From Klebsiella pneumoniae (GTDB lineage: Bacteria; Bacteroidota; Bacteroidia; Flavobacteriales; Flavobacteriaceae), in assembly GCA_943325355.2 (NCBI GenBank), contig CALPPA020000056.1:1-9726 (forward strand): 9,726 bases of DNA. Direction: 5' to 3'. The translations under genes were made by a program, and so were the position numbers. Below are positions 6,548 through 9,726 of this stretch, in pieces. Position 1 is the first letter of the stretch; the number at the start of each line of letters is the position of its first letter. Under the pieces are notes generated by a model. The model searched no databases, had not been told where the DNA came from, and saw only the letters and a list, made by a program, of their open reading frames with translations.

Positions 6548-8383
6548 ATGAAAAAGATAATTTTACTCTTCATTTTTACAACTACATCTATGTTTGGACA
6601 AATCGAAAGAATAGAACCTCCTTTTTGGTATGCTGGAATGCACAATCCTGAATTGCAAATTATGTTCTATGGCAAAAACATTGCCCAATTCCAGGTTTCT
6701 GTTTCCAATTCTATTAAAATTACAGATATAAAAAAAACTGAAAACCCCAACTACCTTTTCGTTACAATAAACACTAAAAATGTTCCAGCAACAAATTTTG
6801 TTTTCACTTTCAAAAACAATAACAAAGTAGTACTTACCCTTAACTATTCACTGAAACAGAGAAGAGAAAATTCAGCGCAACGCAAAAGTTTTGATGCCTC
6901 GGATATGATGTATTTGATAATGCCGGATCGATTTTCAAATGGTAAAAACAATAATGATTCCAACAATCAAACCCACGAAAAATTCAATCGAGATTTGCCA
7001 GGAGGAAGACACGGAGGCGACATTGAAGGCATCATCAACCATTTGGATTATTTGCAAGGATTAGGCGTTACAACACTTTGGAACACACCACTTTGCGAAG
7101 ACAACGAAGTTGCATATTCTTATCATACTTACGCTCAATCTGATGTTTACAAAATTGATCCTCGCTATGGAATCAATGAAGATTATGCTCGATTAGCTGC
7201 AGAATTACACAAAAGAAAAATGAAATTAGTAATGGATTATGTTACTAATCATTGGGGCAAGGAACATTGGATGATGAAAGATTTACCTACTCGCGATTGG
7301 ATTCATCAATTCGAAAACTTTACACAAACCAATCACAAAAGAACAACTTTACACGACATAAATGCATCAAAAATAGACACCAAAATCTGTATGGATGGCT
7401 GGTTTGCTCCCACAATGCCTGATTTGAATCAGTCCAATCCTTTGATGCTTAATTATCTGATTCAAAACGCTGTTTGGTGGATAGAATATGCAGATTTAGA
7501 TGGCTTTAGAGTGGATACATTCAACTATTCTGACCCTGAAGGAATTGCAAAATGGACAAAAGCCATTACTGATGAATATCCTAATTTTAACATAGTTGGA
7601 GAAGTATGGATGCAAAATCAAGCACAAATGGCTTATTGGCAAAAAGACAGTAAAATTGCAGCTATTCAAAATTACAACTCTCATTTACCAAGCGTAATGG
7701 ATTTCACATTACTTGGTGCATTGGGTAGCGTTTTCAATGAAGACCATGAAAGTTGGGACAAAGGAATGGCTAAAATTTACGATAATTTTTCGAATGATTT
7801 TCTCTATCCAAACATCAATAACCTACTAATCTTTGCCGAAAATCACGATACACAACGTCTGAATCACGTTTACAACAATGATATTCGAAAATACAAAATG
7901 GCAATTGCAATTTTGGCTACAGTTCGAGGAATTCCGCAGTTGTATTATGGTTCCGAAATTGGTATGGCGGGAAACAAAGATAATGGCGATGCTGATATCC
8001 GACAAGATTTTCCTGGTGGATGGGAAGGCGATACCAATAATGCATTTTCCAAAGAAGGAAGAACTCAAATGCAAAATGAATATTTTGATTTTACCTCTAA
8101 GTTATTCAATTGGAGAAAAAATAAATCGGTGATTCATACCGGAAAAATGACGCATTATATTCCTGAAGACAATACTTACGTCTATTTCAGATATGACTCA
8201 AAAGAAAGTGTGATGGTTTTATTCAACAACAGCAATGAAACCAAAGCCATAAATACAAATCGTTTTGCTGAAAATATTTTGAATTATAAGACCAGCAAAG
8301 ACGTAATAACAGGCAAAGAAATTGATGTAGCAAACAAAATTACTTTGGAACCTAAATCGGTTTTGATATTGGAATTGAAATAA
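6548..8383 (+). CDS. Secreted GH13 alpha-amylase, SusA/neopullulanase type
   Basis: This 611-residue protein has a signal peptide (residues 1-17/18, ending SMFGQ) without a lipobox cysteine, so it is probably a soluble periplasmic enzyme. Residues about 20-100 resemble the cyclomaltodextrinase N-terminal domain (IEPPFWYAGMHNPELQIMFYG). The catalytic barrel, about 115-530, carries the GH13 regions: DYVTNH (D230-H235), GFRVDT with nucleophile D323, GEVW with acid/base E352, and ENHD with D434. A C-terminal beta domain closes the protein at about 535-611; I see no type IX secretion sorting domain. Length and layout match Bacteroides SusA, which cuts maltooligosaccharides and pullulan in the periplasm. 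It follows the GH65 gene after a 106-base gap containing a large hairpin, so it may be co-transcribed at a different level or have its own promoter. Exact specificity (neopullulanase, cyclomaltodextrinase or maltogenic amylase) cannot be read from sequence. Confidence 0.94.
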   Translation: MKKIILLFIFTTTSMFGQIERIEPPFWYAGMHNPELQIMFYGKNIAQFQVSVSNSIKITDIKKTENPNYLFVTINTKNVPATNFVFTFKNNNKVVLTLNYSLKQRRENSAQRKSFDASDMMYLIMPDRFSNGKNNNDSNNQTHEKFNRDLPGGRHGGDIEGIINHLDYLQGLGVTTLWNTPLCEDNEVAYSYHTYAQSDVYKIDPRYGINEDYARLAAELHKRKMKLVMDYVTNHWGKEHWMMKDLPTRDWIHQFENFTQTNHKRTTLHDINASKIDTKICMDGWFAPTMPDLNQSNPLMLNYLIQNAVWWIEYADLDGFRVDTFNYSDPEGIAKWTKAITDEYPNFNIVGEVWMQNQAQMAYWQKDSKIAAIQNYNSHLPSVMDFTLLGALGSVFNEDHESWDKGMAKIYDNFSNDFLYPNINNLLIFAENHDTQRLNHVYNNDIRKYKMAIAILATVRGIPQLYYGSEIGMAGNKDNGDADIRQDFPGGWEGDTNNAFSKEGRTQMQNEYFDFTSKLFNWRKNKSVIHTGKMTHYIPEDNTYVYFRYDSKESVMVLFNNSNETKAINTNRFAENILNYKTSKDVITGKEIDVANKITLEPKSVLILELK

Positions 8384-8399
8384 CGGATTTAACCCTACC

Positions 8400-8432
8400 A
8401 AACCTGTCAGGTTATAAAAACATGTCAGGTTT
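8400..8432. repeat. Palindromic intergenic repeat, AACCTGTCAGGTT and partner
   Basis: AACCTG-T-CAGGTT (8401-8413) is a perfect 6-bp palindrome around one T, and TGTCAGGTTT recurs at 8423-8432. The outer arms AAACCTG (8400-8406) and CAGGTTT (8426-8432) are also complementary, so a 7-bp stem enclosing the rest is possible. It fills half of the 62-bp gap between the amylase and alpha-glucosidase genes. From memory, such ACCTGTCAGGT units are frequent between genes in flavobacterial genomes, which makes a dispersed repeat more likely than a gene-specific operator. Confidence 0.6.
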
Positions 8433-8445
8433 AAATACACAAACA

Positions 8446-9726
8446 ATGAAAAAATTACTTCTCTTACTATTTATAACTTCCCTTTCTTTTGCTCAAAATA
8501 CAAACAGAAAATTCGAAAGCTATAAAAAAGTCAACAACGCTTTAGAAATAATAACTTCTGATGGTAAATACATCATCAAAGCGTATTCTGATAAAATTGT
8601 GGAAACTACTTTTATTCCAAAAGGAGACCCGAGTGACAGCGAATCGGCGAAGCAAACTTACAATCCAAATTCAGAAGCAGTAGTTTTAGTTCCAAAAAAA
8701 GAGATTTCAAAAATAATTAAAACACCAAGTGCTATAAGCCTTTACACCAAAGGAATTGTAGTAACAATTCAAGAATCACCTTTTCAAATCACGTACTTCA
8801 ACCAACAAAAACTTTTGTTTTCTGAAAAATCAGGTTATTTCAAACAAAAACATATTCCGCTAGACAATGTAAAAGGCAATATAAAAGCCGATTCAACTGA
8901 AGTAATCCAATTCAACATTTCGCCCGAAGAAATGCTTTATGGTGGCGGCGCTCGTGCTCTGGGAATGAACCGTCGAGGCAATAAATTAGCATTGTACAAT
9001 CGAGCGCATTATGGCTACGAAACCCGTTCGGAGCTAATGAATTTCACCATTCCAATGGTATTGTCTTCGAAAATGTATGCCGTTCATTTTGACAATTCTG
9101 CTATTGGTTACTTAGATTTAGACAGCAAAAAAGACAATACTTTGTCCTACGAAACCATTTCCGGACGAAAAACCTACCAAGTAATTATGGGCGATTCCTG
9201 GACCGAATTGATTTCGAATTATACCGATTTAACCGGAAAACAACCTTTGCCAGCTCTATGGACTTTGGGAAATTTCTCCAGTCGTTTTGGCTATCATTCG
9301 CAAGAAGAAGTAGAGAAAACCATCAAGAAATTTGAAGATGATAAAATTCCTGTCGATGCGATAATTCTGGATTTGTATTGGTTTGGAAAAACTATTCAAG
9401 GAACAATGGGAAATTTGGATTGGGACAAAGACAAATTTCAAAATCCAACGAAAATGATTGCCGATTTAAATACCAAAGGCATAAAAACCGTTCTAATTAC
9501 TGAACCTTTTGTACTTACCACTTCAAACAAATGGCAAGAAGCAGTTGATAAAAAAATAGTGGCGACGGATAAAGCCGGAAATCCATTTACCTATGATTTC
9601 TATTTTGGGAACACCGGAATCATCGACATTTTCAAACCCGAAGGAAAAGACTGGTTCTGGAATGTTTACAAACGATTAATCAATCAAGGCGTTGGCGGAC
9701 TTTGGGGCGATTTGGGAGAACCCGAA
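8446..9726 (+). CDS. Secreted GH31 alpha-glucosidase, N-terminal half (3' end outside window)
   Basis: An open frame from the ATG at 8446 runs to the right edge, giving 427 residues; GH31 enzymes of this type are usually about 700-850. Residues 1-16 are a signal peptide (Leu-rich core, SFAQ end) without a lipobox, suggesting the periplasm. A GH31 N-terminal beta-sandwich spans about 25-255, with LYGGGARALG near 164-173. The barrel begins at PALWTLGNFSSRFGYHS (269-285), followed by ILDLYWFG with D309, and ends in the window at GLWGDLGEPE, where D422 is the expected nucleophile. The acid/base lies beyond the edge. The likely role is release of glucose from the non-reducing ends of maltooligosaccharides, taking the place that SusB (GH97) has in Bacteroides. 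GH31 also includes enzymes for isomaltose, dextran and xylosides; context favours an alpha-glucosidase. It lies 62 bases after the amylase gene. Confidence 0.92.
   Translation, partial: MKKLLLLLFITSLSFAQNTNRKFESYKKVNNALEIITSDGKYIIKAYSDKIVETTFIPKGDPSDSESAKQTYNPNSEAVVLVPKKEISKIIKTPSAISLYTKGIVVTIQESPFQITYFNQQKLLFSEKSGYFKQKHIPLDNVKGNIKADSTEVIQFNISPEEMLYGGGARALGMNRRGNKLALYNRAHYGYETRSELMNFTIPMVLSSKMYAVHFDNSAIGYLDLDSKKDNTLSYETISGRKTYQVIMGDSWTELISNYTDLTGKQPLPALWTLGNFSSRFGYHSQEEVEKTIKKFEDDKIPVDAIILDLYWFGKTIQGTMGNLDWDKDKFQNPTKMIADLNTKGIKTVLITEPFVLTTSNKWQEAVDKKIVATDKAGNPFTYDFYFGNTGIIDIFKPEGKDWFWNVYKRLINQGVGGLWGDLGEPE

Overview
The window reads as part of an alpha-glucan (starch/maltodextrin) utilisation locus from a member of the Bacteroidota, most likely Flavobacteriaceae and close to Flavobacterium. 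The reasons are the AT-rich sequence with A-rich codon use, a SusC/RagA TonB-linked receptor with a carboxypeptidase-regulatory-like extension, starts without clear Shine-Dalgarno sequences, candidate promoter elements of the TAnnTTTG type, and short palindromic or heptameric repeats between genes. The species cannot be fixed from the sequence alone.

Layout. Positions 1-665 (minus strand) hold the N-terminal third or less of a SusC-like outer-membrane transporter that runs off the left edge. A 226-bp divergent intergenic region (666-891) follows. On the plus strand come a LacI-family regulator (892-1932), an MFS sugar transporter resembling maltose/sucrose importers (2126-3457), a beta-phosphoglucomutase (3473-4129), a GH65 phosphorylase, probably maltose phosphorylase (4135-6441), a secreted GH13 amylase of the SusA/neopullulanase type (6548-8383), and a secreted GH31 alpha-glucosidase (8446 to the right edge) that is cut off just after its catalytic nucleophile.

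How the genes fit together. The SusC-type receptor would bring maltooligosaccharides across the outer membrane. The GH13 and GH31 enzymes, both with signal peptides and no lipobox, would trim them in the periplasm. The MFS protein would import maltose through the inner membrane. In the cytoplasm the GH65 enzyme would split maltose with phosphate into glucose and beta-glucose-1-phosphate, which beta-phosphoglucomutase turns into glucose-6-phosphate. The locus is therefore a Sus-type capture front end joined to a phosphorolytic maltose module, under a LacI-type regulator in place of the SusR-type sensor of Bacteroides.

The non-coding DNA holds the least explained material. A 17-nt sequence recurs with one mismatch in front of susC and of the MFS gene, with a weaker third copy in front of the regulator gene, and is a candidate operator. 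The MFS leader contains two perfect inverted repeats that share five bases and so could form mutually exclusive hairpins, the second reaching the start codon. A long near-perfect hairpin separates the cytoplasmic genes from the secreted-enzyme genes. I saw no RNA gene, CRISPR array, transposase or broken gene. The overall pathway is a recognisable type; the regulatory details are the part that may be undescribed.
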